A stretch of DNA of 64,000 bases from contig NZ_NISI01000001.1 in the NCBI RefSeq assembly GCF_002205845.1, positions 682,001 through 746,000 of the forward strand. The letters run 5' to 3'. The position numbers and the translations under genes are program-made. Under the pieces are notes generated by a model. That model was not told the origin of the DNA and ran no database searches. It saw nothing but the letters and a program-made list of their open reading frames with translations. This document shows positions 55,971 through 64,000 of this stretch, piece after piece. Position 1 is the stretch's first letter. The number at the start of each line of letters is the position of its first letter. This DNA is from Roseateles puraquae (GTDB taxonomy: Bacteria > Pseudomonadota > Gammaproteobacteria > Burkholderiales > Burkholderiaceae_C).

Positions 55971-57044
55971 ATGGAAGCATTCACCGGCACCCGCCCCCTC
56001 GCCCAACCGCTGGACACCGCCGCCCTGCAGGCCTGGCTGTCCGCTCACGTGAAGTGCTTTGCCGGCCCGCTGGCCATCGAGCAGTTCAAGGGCGGGCAGT
56101 CCAACCCGACCTACTTGCTGAAGACGCCGGGCGCGCAATACGTGATGCGCAGCAAGCCCGGCCCGGTGGCCAAGCTGCTGCCGTCGGCCCATGCCATCGA
56201 GCGCGAGTTCCAGGTGATGGGCGCGCTGGCAGGCAGCGCGGTGCCGGTGCCCGACATGCTGGCCTTGTGCGAAGACGAGAGCGTGATCGGCCGCGCCTTC
56301 TACGTGATGAGCTTCGTGCCCGGCCGGGTGCTCTGGGACCAGAGCCTGCCGGGACTGAGCCCGACCGAGCGTGCCGCCCACTACGACGAGATGAACCGCG
56401 TCATCGCGGCGCTGCATCAGGTCGATGTCGAGGCGGTGGGGCTGGCGGCGTACGGCAAGCCGGGCAACTACTTCGAGCGCCAGATCGGGCGCTGGAGCAA
56501 GCAATACCTCGCCTCAGTCACAGAGGCCAATCCGGCCATGGACGCGCTGCTGGCCTGGCTGCCGGCCCACATCCCCGCCTCGGCGCGGGACGAGGCTGAA
56601 GTCAGCATCGTGCACGGCGACTACCGCATGGACAACGTGGTGTTCCACCCCACCGAGCCGCGCATCATCGCGGTGCTCGACTGGGAGCTGTCCACGCTCG
56701 GCCACCCCTTGGCCGATTTCAGCTACCACTGCATGAGCTGGCACATCAAGACCTCGGGGGCGGCCCGCGGCCTGGGCGGCAAGAACCTGGCCGAACTCGG
56801 CATCCCGAGCGAGCGCGAGTATGTTCAGCGCTACTGCGAGCGCACCGGCCGCGCCGACGTGAACGCCGTCATGGCCGACTGGAACTTCTACATGGCCTAC
56901 AACATGTTCCGCATTGCGGCCATCGTGCAGGGCATTGCCAAGCGTGTGGTGGATGGCACGGCCTCCAGCGCACAAGCCCGGGAGACCGCCGCCACGGCGC
57001 GACCGCTGGCCGAGATGGCCTGGAGCTTCGCGCAGAAGGCGTAG
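55971..57044 (+). CDS. APH-family phosphotransferase, acyl-CoA dehydrogenase-associated type
   Basis: A 357-residue kinase-like protein. The nucleotide lobe includes FKGGQSNPTYLL and YVMRSKPG; catalytic features are VHGDYRMDNVVF (Brenner motif) and LDWELSTLGHPLADF. This is the ACAD10/11-like APH subfamily common near beta-oxidation genes, where some members phosphorylate 4-hydroxyacyl-CoA. No beta-oxidation gene is in view, so the substrate is open. The ATG at 55971 is the only good start. Confidence 0.85.
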   Translation: MEAFTGTRPLAQPLDTAALQAWLSAHVKCFAGPLAIEQFKGGQSNPTYLLKTPGAQYVMRSKPGPVAKLLPSAHAIEREFQVMGALAGSAVPVPDMLALCEDESVIGRAFYVMSFVPGRVLWDQSLPGLSPTERAAHYDEMNRVIAALHQVDVEAVGLAAYGKPGNYFERQIGRWSKQYLASVTEANPAMDALLAWLPAHIPASARDEAEVSIVHGDYRMDNVVFHPTEPRIIAVLDWELSTLGHPLADFSYHCMSWHIKTSGAARGLGGKNLAELGIPSEREYVQRYCERTGRADVNAVMADWNFYMAYNMFRIAAIVQGIAKRVVDGTASSAQARETAATARPLAEMAWSFAQKA

Positions 57045-57078
57045 GCGACGCCCCGCGGCTCAAGCCGCACAGGCCCGC

Positions 57079-57813
57079 TCAGGCCTCGCCCTGGCGGGTG
57101 CTGTGCGTCCAGGCGATGGAGGTGGTGGTGGGCCAGACGCCGCCTTCGGAGAGGCGGCCGTTCACCCGCTGCGCCTCACGCGCCGCGGTTTCGAGCAGGC
57201 GCACGAGGGCTTGCACCTGGGGCAGTTCGGCCTCGGCCATCTCGGTGCGCAGGTAGAGGTTGCCGCGCAGGCACATCAGCACGAAGCGATGGCCTTGGGG
57301 CAGCAGGTCCTGGCTGGCCTGAACCAGCACCTCGCCCAGATCGGACTCGACCCAGGAGCCGGCCAGATCGCTCGTGACCCCGACGATGCCGTAGCGCTCG
57401 CGCAGGATCTGCGAGTGCGTGGGCGTGAACTTCGGGAACATCACCAACCAGCGCATTTCCTCGGGCAAGTCGGCGTCCGCCCGGGTCTTGAGCGTGTCGG
57501 TGTAGGCCTCGAAGATCGTGTGCTCCAGCTGATCCATCAGGCTGTGGCACATGATCATCAGCTGCAACTCCGCGTGCAGCCCCATCTCGCAGCGCATGCG
57601 CAACTCGAAGCCCGGGATATAGCCGCGCTGCGAGGCGCCCCACTCGATGCGCAGCGGGCCGGGAGACGCCTGGCGCTGGTCGATCTGGAAGCCCTGCGCG
57701 TCTTCCGCCAGCGTGAACTCCGCCCCGCGGGATTCGGCCCAGTCGTGGATCGGACGCCACCGTGCGGCGTTGGCGCGCGTCACGAGCCAGTGCTTGACTT
57801 GCTTTACCACCAT
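57079..57813 (-). CDS. Conserved-looking hypothetical protein
   Basis: A 244-residue soluble protein that I cannot place. It is Trp- and Glu-rich with motifs such as WRPIHDWAESRGAEF, RCEMGLHAELQLMIMCHSLMDQLEH and MRWLVMFPKFTP, and has no signal peptide or membrane helix. The full-length frame and average codon use argue for a real gene. It lies between the APH-like kinase (convergent, 34 bp) and the GST (divergent, 82 bp). No operon partner. Confidence 0.7.
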   Translation of the reverse strand: MVVKQVKHWLVTRANAARWRPIHDWAESRGAEFTLAEDAQGFQIDQRQASPGPLRIEWGASQRGYIPGFELRMRCEMGLHAELQLMIMCHSLMDQLEHTIFEAYTDTLKTRADADLPEEMRWLVMFPKFTPTHSQILRERYGIVGVTSDLAGSWVESDLGEVLVQASQDLLPQGHRFVLMCLRGNLYLRTEMAEAELPQVQALVRLLETAAREAQRVNGRLSEGGVWPTTTSIAWTHSTRQGEA

Positions 57814-57895
57814 GAGTCGTGAGAATCGGGCTGATTGCTGAGATTGGCCGGGACTGAGACAGACGTCCCCGCGGGCACACCGATGGAGGCGACGA

Positions 57896-58588
57896 ATGCT
57901 TGAAGTCTACTCATGGCCCACGCCCAACGGGCACAAGGTCCACATCATGCTGGAGGAGTGCGGTCTTGCGTACCGGGTGCATCCCGTGGACATCGGCAAG
58001 GGCGAGCAGTTCGCGCCGGACTTCCTGACCATCAGCCCCAACAACAAGATCCCGGCCCTGGTCGACCCGGCCGGCCCGGACGGCCAGCCGATCTCGCTGT
58101 TCGAGAGCGGCGCCATCCTCCTCTACCTCGCCGGCAAGACCGGACGCTTGCTGCCCGCCGACGTGGCCGGCAAGTACGAGGTCCTGCAATGGCTGATGTT
58201 CCAGGTCGGCAGCATCGGCCCGATGCTCGGCCAGGCGCATCACTTCCGCACCTACGCGCCCGAGCAGCTGCCCTACGCCATCGACCGCTACACCCAGGAG
58301 GCCCAGCGCTTGTACGGCGTGCTCAACAAGCGGCTGGCCCACGCCACTTACCTCGGCGGCGCGGACTACAGCATTGCCGACATCGCCGTCTTCCCCTGGC
58401 TGCGCTCCTGGAAGAGCCAGGGGGTGGAACTGGCCGATTACCCGCACCTCAAAGGCTGGTTCGACGAGATCGCCCACCGCCCCGCCGTGCAGCGCGGCGT
58501 GGCCGTGCTGGCCGATGCGAGGCGCCCACTGACCGACCCGCAGGCACGCGAGGCGCTGTTTGGCGAGCGTCAGCGGCAACAGCGCTGA
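57896..58588 (+). CDS. Glutathione S-transferase, YfcG/YghU-like
   Basis: A 230-residue protein with a thioredoxin-like N-terminal domain (VYSWPTPNGHKVHIMLEE, SPNNKIPALVD, FESGAILLYLA) and an all-helical C-terminal domain (YLGGADYSIADIAVFPWL). The Asn-Gly-His-Lys segment is characteristic of the Ure2p-like/Nu-class group that includes the disulfide-bond reductases YfcG and YghU. GGAGG lies seven bases before ATG 57896. It is a single gene, convergent with the tail-sheath gene 15 bp away. Confidence 0.9.
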   Translation: MLEVYSWPTPNGHKVHIMLEECGLAYRVHPVDIGKGEQFAPDFLTISPNNKIPALVDPAGPDGQPISLFESGAILLYLAGKTGRLLPADVAGKYEVLQWLMFQVGSIGPMLGQAHHFRTYAPEQLPYAIDRYTQEAQRLYGVLNKRLAHATYLGGADYSIADIAVFPWLRSWKSQGVELADYPHLKGWFDEIAHRPAVQRGVAVLADARRPLTDPQAREALFGERQRQQR

Positions 58589-58603
58589 CGCCGGCGCACA
58601 CGG

Positions 58604-60625
58604 CTAGGCAACTGCCGTCTGCTGCCCCACCCGCACCACGACGAACTCGGCGGGCTTGAGCAACGCCACGCCGATCAACAGCCGGAGGCGGCCGTGGGCC
58701 AGGTCGTCGGGGCTCATGGTCGTGCGGTCGCACTGCACGAAGTAGGCCTGCTCCGGCTTGGTGCCCAGCAACGCGCCGGACTGCCACTGGGTCAACAGGA
58801 AATCCTGCACGCACCGGCGAACGTTTGACCAGAGCGCCTCGCCATTCGGTTCGAAAACCGCCCATTGCGTGCCAAGGTCGATGCTGCGGAACAGAAAGTC
58901 GACATAGCGCCGCACCTGCACGTACTTCCACTCCGGGTCGGCGCTGAGCGTGCGCGCGCCCCAGACGAGGTTGCCGCGCCCCTCGAAGAAGCGAAGGCCG
59001 TTGATGCCTGCCGGGTTGAGCAACTCCTGGTCCCTGAGGGTCAGCACCCGCTCGAAGCCGAGGATGCCCCGCAGCACCTGGTTGGCTGGCGACTTGTGCA
59101 CGCCGACGGCCTGGTCGTTGCGGGCATAGATGCCAGCGAGCGGGCCGGAGGGCGGGAGGGTCAAGGGCGGGCCACCAGCGGGGTCGGCGATTTGCAGCCA
59201 AGGGTAGTAGAGCGCGGCATGCGAGGTGTCGAACGCACCGCGCCAGCTCACCACCTCGCCCGGCAGCACGCCCTCGGGGGGATCGATCAGGGCCATGCAA
59301 CCGCGCCGGCCTTCGGCGTGCGCCACGAGCTGGCGGTTGATGGCCAAGAGCTCGCTCGGCGTGTATCGCCCTGTGCGGCCCAGGCCCGGGGCCGCGACGG
59401 TGGCGATGCCGTCCACCGCGCCCAACTGCCCCAGGCCTCGCGGCGCCACGCCTTCGGCAGCCGGTCGGCCCGCGTAAGCCGCCTCATCCGGCAGCAGGCC
59501 GTCGTGCCCTCCGGTCAGAAGGCCGACGGCCAGCAGGCCCTGCTCGAACTTGCGGCGCAGCGTTACCAGCTCCTGCTGGCCGCTGGCGGCCCATTCGGCA
59601 GGCGTGATCTGCAGGCTCATGCCCAGCGACTGCAGGGCCGCGAGCAGGTCGATGCCATCCTGCAGCAGGTCCTGCCCGGGTGCGCTGCCATTGAGCAGGG
59701 CAACCAGGCGCATCGCTCCTTCGGCCGCAGGCAGGCTCTCGGGCAGCGTCAATGCAAAACTGGCCAGCAGCCCTGGCTGCGCCACATCCGCGGGGCGTGC
59801 GGGGTCGGGTGACAGGTCTTGCCATGTGGCGAGCGCCCTGCCCTCGGCGGTCTGCACGTCCAGGCTCAGGCTGACCGGGCTCAGCAGATCGCCGCTGCCC
59901 GGCGCGGCATTCAGGCCGAAATCAGCGAGTGCGAAACGTGTCGCACCGGGCGGTGCCCCTGCCGGGGCGAGCGAGCCGGTGAACGTCCAGGCACCCGCTG
60001 CATCGCGGCGCGCCACGTACAACGGCAACTCCCGCAGGCCGCGTGCCGCAGTGGGCGGCGTATTGCCGGTGGCAGGTGCCGGCAATCGCGCGGCGGCGCT
60101 GGAGATCCACACCACATCGCCATCCGACAACACCGGCGACCCGGCCTGGAGCCGGTTCGCCCCCAGCCTCACACCAAACTGCAGTTGCAGGTTGCCCAGG
60201 CGCCCCGGGTGGCGCGCCACGACACGAAAGCCGGGCGTGGTGCCGACCCGCAGACGCGCGTGGCCATCGACCGCGCCCGCCGGCGGGAGGGCCGCCGCCA
60301 GGTCCGGCGGCGGACCTCCATCTACCGGACGGTAGACGCGGCTCACGAACAACCGCCGCCCGCCCTGCGCAAAGAAGCTCGCCACCGCGTGATAGAGATC
60401 CGTCACGGCAACCGCATTGCCGTCGGCCCCGAAACGCAGCGGCTGCGCATCGCCATATCGATCGACGAAAGCCGACAGGCTCTCCAGCAACACGGGCGCC
60501 CCGGCCACGGGGCCATACCGGCAGGGGCCGATGAAGCCGGCCGTGGTGGTGTCCACGCCTTCGATCGTCCGCGCACGGAACGACACCTCTTCCACATAGA
60601 CACCGGGCGCAAGGTACTCAGGCAT
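58604..60625 (-). CDS. Contractile tail sheath protein (orphan)
   Basis: A 673-residue sheath protein. The N-terminus PEYLAPGVYVEEV is the classic start of tail sheaths of contractile phages and extracellular contractile injection systems; AGFIGPCRYGPVAGAPV and FFAQGGRRLFVSRVY follow. The C-terminal part (GNLVWGARTLSADPEWKYVQ, RRYVDFLFRSIDLGTQW) is the conserved sheath-C domain that forms the inter-subunit handshake. AGGAGA lies before ATG 60625. No tube, baseplate, spike, clamp-loader-like ATPase or phage gene is in the window, so it seems an orphan. It lies 39 bp after the MscS gene on the same strand. Confidence 0.88.
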   Translation of the reverse strand: MPEYLAPGVYVEEVSFRARTIEGVDTTTAGFIGPCRYGPVAGAPVLLESLSAFVDRYGDAQPLRFGADGNAVAVTDLYHAVASFFAQGGRRLFVSRVYRPVDGGPPPDLAAALPPAGAVDGHARLRVGTTPGFRVVARHPGRLGNLQLQFGVRLGANRLQAGSPVLSDGDVVWISSAAARLPAPATGNTPPTAARGLRELPLYVARRDAAGAWTFTGSLAPAGAPPGATRFALADFGLNAAPGSGDLLSPVSLSLDVQTAEGRALATWQDLSPDPARPADVAQPGLLASFALTLPESLPAAEGAMRLVALLNGSAPGQDLLQDGIDLLAALQSLGMSLQITPAEWAASGQQELVTLRRKFEQGLLAVGLLTGGHDGLLPDEAAYAGRPAAEGVAPRGLGQLGAVDGIATVAAPGLGRTGRYTPSELLAINRQLVAHAEGRRGCMALIDPPEGVLPGEVVSWRGAFDTSHAALYYPWLQIADPAGGPPLTLPPSGPLAGIYARNDQAVGVHKSPANQVLRGILGFERVLTLRDQELLNPAGINGLRFFEGRGNLVWGARTLSADPEWKYVQVRRYVDFLFRSIDLGTQWAVFEPNGEALWSNVRRCVQDFLLTQWQSGALLGTKPEQAYFVQCDRTTMSPDDLAHGRLRLLIGVALLKPAEFVVVRVGQQTAVA

Positions 60626-60664
60626 GCATCTCTCCTGTCAGGCATTTGAGTCGCGGCGGCCAGC

Positions 60665-62266
60665 TCAGGGCGGCGGCGGCAGCGGCCCGGCTTCGGGTGC
60701 GAACCAGGGGCCGGCCGGCACCACCTGCGGCGAAGCCGGGTCACTCCGGTAGTGCGGCGACATGATCTGCACGCCGTTCTCGTTGAACACATCCTGGATG
60801 TGCGCATGCAACTGGCTCAGGGCCTGGGCCCGCAGCCGTGGCGCGGCGCGGCTGCCCTGCGCGCAGAGGCGGTACTCCACATAGAAGTCGCTCAGCGCGG
60901 TTTGCACCACGTACGGCGCCGGCGCTTGCAGCACACCCGGCGTGCGCCGCGCCGCCTCCAGCAGCATGGCATGGACCTGGCGCCAGGGCGTGGCATAGCC
61001 GATGGTGACGGCCGTGTGCAGCACGAACTGGCCGTCCTCCACCAGCCGCGAGAAATTGCGGATGGGCTGGCCGAACACCACGGCATTCGGCAGGCTCACC
61101 TCTTCACCCAGCCCCGTGTGCAGCCGGGTAGAGAACACGCCGAGGTGTGTGACCGTGCCCTCCACCTCGCCGATGCGCACGTACTCGCCGGCCCGCAGCG
61201 CCCGCGAGTACATCAACGACAGACCCGCCATCACCTGCCCCACCACGCCCGACGCGCCGAGCGAGACCATCAGGCCCGCGAGCACCGTCACGCCCTTGAA
61301 GGCCTCCGTGCTGGCGCCCGGCAGGTAGGGGTAGGCCATGGCGAGCGCAAACAGCCAGACCACCAGCCCCACGAGCCGACGCGTAGGCCCGGCGGTGTCG
61401 GCGTCGAGCCCGGCCAGCGTGAATTCGCCCTGCTCCACCCGCTCCAGCACACCCCGCGCGACGCGCAGCACGCCTTGTGCCACCAGGAAGATGAGCCCGG
61501 CCGTCAACAGGCCTGGCACGGCGCTGAGCGCCGACCTCGCCAGCTCCAGCGCTTGCGTCAGCAGCCAGTCGCTGGCCCGCTCGCCCCAGGCCCGCGTGGG
61601 CGCGAACTGGCGCAGCACGGTACTCGCCCACAGGTCCAGCACCACCAGGGCCACGACCCAACTCGCAAGACCCGCCACACCGCGCAACAGCGCCAAGGCA
61701 TGCTCGCCTGGCACGCGCCACCAGGGCAGGCCGGTGCCGGGGCTGCTGACGTCGCCCAGGCGCCGAGCGGCCCGCCTCAACAAGCGGCGCCGCAAGGCCG
61801 CCAGGGCCTTGAGCAGCACGACAGCGACAACCGTGGCCAACACGCTGACAGCGAGCCCGCGGGCCCAGTGGCGCGGGTCACGCGCCTCGCGCAGCTCGGC
61901 CACCGCGACGCGCAACCGTCGCTCGGCATCTGTGCCCGCGGCGTCCAGCAGATTGCCGGCCTGCGGGCCGGCCAGATCCTCAGGCACGAGATGCAGCACC
62001 ACCACATCGTTCACCCGCAGTCGCACCGCGGGCGTCTCCCCGGCCAGGGCCTGCCGCTCGACGCGATCCACCGGCACGGGCACTGCCAGGGCGGCGGCGA
62101 GTGCCGCCTCGGCGGCCTGCACACGCTCCTGCGGCGTCTCGCCCTTGAGCGTGGCGCGCAGGCTCACGACCTTGCGCTGGTTGACCACCAGCTCCGCCTC
62201 CTGCGCCTGCGCCGTGCTGGCCAGGGTGCACAGCGTCCACAACAGCATCCAGCACCAAGCTCTCAT
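60665..62266 (-). CDS. MscS-family mechanosensitive channel
   Basis: A 533-residue membrane protein with a cleavable signal peptide (MRAWCWMLLWTLCTLASTAQA), a periplasmic domain of about 110 residues, and several hydrophobic helices. The pore-lining and beta-domain region is recognisable: VLAGLMVSLGASGVVGQVMAGLSLMYSRAL followed by GEYVRIGEVEGTVTHLGVFSTRL and LPNAVVFGQPIRNFSR. These are the MscS TM3 and beta-domain signatures. It should release osmolytes at membrane tension. It sits between soxA (25 bp upstream) and the sheath gene. Confidence 0.88.
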   Translation of the reverse strand: MRAWCWMLLWTLCTLASTAQAQEAELVVNQRKVVSLRATLKGETPQERVQAAEAALAAALAVPVPVDRVERQALAGETPAVRLRVNDVVVLHLVPEDLAGPQAGNLLDAAGTDAERRLRVAVAELREARDPRHWARGLAVSVLATVVAVVLLKALAALRRRLLRRAARRLGDVSSPGTGLPWWRVPGEHALALLRGVAGLASWVVALVVLDLWASTVLRQFAPTRAWGERASDWLLTQALELARSALSAVPGLLTAGLIFLVAQGVLRVARGVLERVEQGEFTLAGLDADTAGPTRRLVGLVVWLFALAMAYPYLPGASTEAFKGVTVLAGLMVSLGASGVVGQVMAGLSLMYSRALRAGEYVRIGEVEGTVTHLGVFSTRLHTGLGEEVSLPNAVVFGQPIRNFSRLVEDGQFVLHTAVTIGYATPWRQVHAMLLEAARRTPGVLQAPAPYVVQTALSDFYVEYRLCAQGSRAAPRLRAQALSQLHAHIQDVFNENGVQIMSPHYRSDPASPQVVPAGPWFAPEAGPLPPPP

Positions 62267-62291
62267 GCGGCCTCCGGTTGGAGGCCCGAGC

Positions 62292-63023
62292 TTAGGGCCT
62301 GACGCCCGGCGGCTGCATCGGCAGTCCTGCGGAACGACGCGCGAGGTAGACCTCCAGCGCCAGCAGCTCCGCGCTGTCCCAGTCCCAGACGGTGGCGCGC
62401 ACGCCGTTCAGGCAGCCGCGCAGCCGCCGCTGCAGGCTGCCCAAGGATTGCCACTCCAGGCGGTAGACGGGGTAGTCGTCCACGTGGCCCTGCGGGATGA
62501 GGCTGCCGCCCAGGCGCAGGCCGGCACGTTCGTCGTGGCACTGGGCGCAGGAGAGGTTCAGGGCACCCAGGCGCGTCTTGAAGAGACGCTGCCCCTGGGC
62601 CGCCGCGGCATCCAGGGCCGGCCCGCGGGGCGGTTGCAGCGGCAGGCCGCGCGACTGCTGGGCGACCAGCGCGGTCAGCGCGAGCAGCGGTTCGGCCTCC
62701 GGCGCCCAGGCGGGCTGCTGCTGGTGCTGAACGCGGCAGCGTTGGATACGGCCGGGGAGGTCCAGCAGGCCACGGTCCCAGGCGGGGTAGCGCGTGGCAG
62801 CGCCGCGCAGGGTCTGCGGCTCGCCGTGGCAGCTCGCACAGGACTTGGGCCCGCCCGCCCACAGCTCCCGGCCGAAGGCCAGGGCCAGTTGTGCGGGATG
62901 CTGGGTGTCGTCGGCCTGCAGGGCGCGCAGGGCGGGGGTCATGGTGTCCCGGCCAGAGCGGCGCTCATCAGCCACGCTCACCAGCGCCACGCCCACGAGC
63001 AGCAGACCCAGCCCCGCCTTCAT
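62292..63023 (-). CDS. soxA: Sulfur-oxidation diheme cytochrome SoxA
   Basis: A 243-residue periplasmic cytochrome with a signal peptide of about 18 residues. Two heme motifs, CASCHG (about 62) and CAQCHD in the second half, are each followed by a Cys in the expected place: RIQRCR after the first, and the active-site LRGCLNGVRA after the second, the Cys that is persulfidated in the reaction. SoxAX joins thiosulfate to the SoxY carrier. ATG 63023 overlaps the soxZ stop (ATGA). It is the last sox gene in view. Confidence 0.9.
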   Translation of the reverse strand: MKAGLGLLLVGVALVSVADERRSGRDTMTPALRALQADDTQHPAQLALAFGRELWAGGPKSCASCHGEPQTLRGAATRYPAWDRGLLDLPGRIQRCRVQHQQQPAWAPEAEPLLALTALVAQQSRGLPLQPPRGPALDAAAAQGQRLFKTRLGALNLSCAQCHDERAGLRLGGSLIPQGHVDDYPVYRLEWQSLGSLQRRLRGCLNGVRATVWDWDSAELLALEVYLARRSAGLPMQPPGVRP

Positions 63024-63343
63024 CCCACGGCCAGCACACGCACCTCACGGTGCTCGAAGCCCTGGTCACCCTGCCACACGAAGCTCAGCTCGCCGCTCTT
63101 GGACGTCTGCATCCAGAAGGACAGATACGGGTTGGCCGACACCGCGGCGAACAGCTCGGCCGAGAACACCAGCTCGCCTTCCAGCCGGCATTCGAAGCGC
63201 CGCACCAGGTCGCGTGGCAGCCGGTTGCCGCCGTCGTCGTTGCGATAGCCGGTTTCCATCGCGTGCGCAACCGTGGCCCTCACCTCGAAGGGCTGGCCGG
63301 CCGTGACACGCGCCGGCAGGTGGATGACGGCACGCGCAGCCAT
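63020..63343 (-). CDS. soxZ: Thiosulfate oxidation carrier complex subunit SoxZ
   Basis: A 107-residue protein of Ig-like fold, partner of SoxY in the periplasmic carrier. Recognisable segments are RVTAGQPFEVRATVAHAMETGYR, LVRRFECRLEGELVFSAELF and ANPYLSFWMQ. It has no signal peptide; SoxZ usually reaches the periplasm with SoxY. ATG 63343 overlaps the soxY stop by one base (TGATG); a longer open frame exists but would add a non-family extension. Confidence 0.9.
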   Translation of the reverse strand: MAARAVIHLPARVTAGQPFEVRATVAHAMETGYRNDDGGNRLPRDLVRRFECRLEGELVFSAELFAAVSANPYLSFWMQTSKSGELSFVWQGDQGFEHREVRVLAVG

Positions 63344-63753
63344 CAGGGCTCCACACAGGCGGCCAGGGTCACGATGACCTCCAGGCTGCTTTGCCAGCAA
63401 CGGCCATCGGCGGCCTTGGCCACGGCCACGATGCGCTGGCTGCGGGCCAGGCGCATGCGGGTGCTGAACTCGGGCCGCGCCACCGCCGGGCCGAAGCTCA
63501 CATGCACCACCTCGGGCTCGGGGTTCAACGGCGTGAACAGGGCCAGCCCCACCACCGGCTCGCTGGCCACGAGGCGCACCGGGACGGCGTTGCCGTTCTC
63601 CACCAACTCGGCCATCTCGATCTTGAGCGGCCCGGCCGTCGGGTCTCGCCCAGCCCAGGCGCGGATGGCGGCGCGCATCGCGTCCTCGGAGGCGCGCGCC
63701 GCCGGCAACAAGGCGAGCGCCCCGGCCGCACCGATGAAGACCCGCCGCCTCAT
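63343..63753 (-). CDS. soxY: SoxY-like thiosulfate carrier with altered C-terminal motif
   Basis: A 136-residue protein with a Tat-like start (RRRVFIGAAGALALLP), the usual export route for SoxY. The Ig-like body includes KIEMAELVENGNAVPVRLVASEP. Canonical SoxY ends in GGCGG, where Cys carries the substrate on a flexible arm; here the end is LAACVEP, so the Cys is present but the glycines are not. It is next to soxZ and soxX (ATGA overlap at 63750-63753). Confidence 0.82.
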   Translation of the reverse strand: MRRRVFIGAAGALALLPAARASEDAMRAAIRAWAGRDPTAGPLKIEMAELVENGNAVPVRLVASEPVVGLALFTPLNPEPEVVHVSFGPAVARPEFSTRMRLARSQRIVAVAKAADGRCWQSSLEVIVTLAACVEP

Positions 63754-64000
63754 GGCGTGGCCAGGCTGCCGAGGTAGGCCACGATGTCGTCCAGCTGCTG
63801 CTCGGTCAGCGCCGGGCGGCCCGCCCAGGCCGGTGCCACGTCGCGCAGCCCGTCGGTCGAGCGGAACGGTGGCATCACGGTGGCCGGGTTGAAGCGGCGC
63901 ATGTCGGCAATGCGCTCCAGCAGCCCGTCACGCGTGAGGCGAGCCGCTGACAGCGCCAGCGGCGGCGCCAGGTTGCCCTGGTTGGGGTCGCCCTGCGCGG
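63750..64000 (-). CDS. soxX: SoxX-like cytochrome c, C-terminal part (5' end outside window)
   Basis: About 83 codons to the stop at 63750. The C-terminus reads TEQQLDDIVAYLGSLATP, a typical class I cytochrome c ending, and further up there is an ATVMPPF segment with the Met heme ligand, preceded by DMRRFNP. The heme-binding CxxCH lies outside the window. Its position before soxY in an XYZA order supports SoxX. The call rests on manual translation of a partial gene. Confidence 0.78.
   Translation of the reverse strand, partial: AQGDPNQGNLAPPLALSAARLTRDGLLERIADMRRFNPATVMPPFRSTDGLRDVAPAWAGRPALTEQQLDDIVAYLGSLATP

Noticed and set aside
58604-60625. Prophage
   Set aside because: Only the sheath gene is present; no integrase, capsid, portal, lysis or tail genes, and composition matches the surroundings.

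Overview
This 64 kb window is a chromosomal segment of a high-GC (mostly 65-70% by eye) betaproteobacterium. The gene set points to Burkholderiales of the Rubrivivax/Leptothrix/Ideonella type: an exosortase A (XrtA, EpsH) exopolysaccharide and PEP-CTERM locus, lptF-lptG divergent from pepA, a CysB-type LysR regulator, a FimV-like protein and a sox thiosulfate-oxidation cluster. I identified genes from the translated sequence and family knowledge only; no database search was run.

Positions 1-4519 (+) hold the end of a polysaccharide operon: a Wzx-like flippase cut by the window edge, a family 2 glycosyltransferase, a BioF2/FemAB-type acyltransferase and an asparagine-synthetase-like protein without the usual N-terminal cysteine. 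Positions 4520-6892 look foreign: three small genes of unknown function, all on the minus strand, lower GC, and a ~100 bp repeat between them.

Positions 6893-17683 (-) form a tightly packed operon, read from high to low coordinates: XrtA-associated amidotransferase, AlgD-like GDP-mannose dehydrogenase, two GT4 glycosyltransferases, a Wzy/O-ligase-like membrane protein, a polysaccharide deacetylase, then WbpB, WbpD and WbpE homologues. With the TviB/WbpA-type dehydrogenase at 21746-23026 they predict UDP-GlcNAc3NAcA (a diacetamido-uronic acid) as a precursor. Positions 18342-33889 (-) carry the second long operon: Wza-like lipoprotein, chain-length regulator, BY-kinase with a (Tyr-Gly)9 tail, outer-membrane barrel, AAA ATPase, DUF3473 deacetylase, FemAB-like protein, glycosyltransferases, exosortase A fused to EpsI, TviB-like dehydrogenase and a GtrA/GtrB pair.

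Positions 34106-38099 hold a ThiF-like E1 enzyme, a SAM methyltransferase, the only PEP-CTERM substrate gene seen, and a FeeM-like N-acyl amino acid synthase fused to PilZ. Positions 38147-45900 encode PrsT, the sigma-54 activator PrsR, the kinase PrsK and the initiating sugar transferase EpsB. A good -24/-12 sequence lies just upstream of the PEP-CTERM gene, which suggests a circuit of PrsK to PrsR with RpoN to the sorted protein.

Positions 46502-57813 are mostly housekeeping: a branched-chain amino acid binding protein, holC, pepA, lptFG, CbiX, CysB-like, FimV-like, Crp/Fnr, an APH-like phosphotransferase and a hypothetical. Positions 57896-64000 hold a GST, an orphan contractile tail-sheath gene, an MscS channel and soxXYZA, with soxX cut by the window end. 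I saw no tRNA, rRNA, CRISPR array, transposase or integrase.
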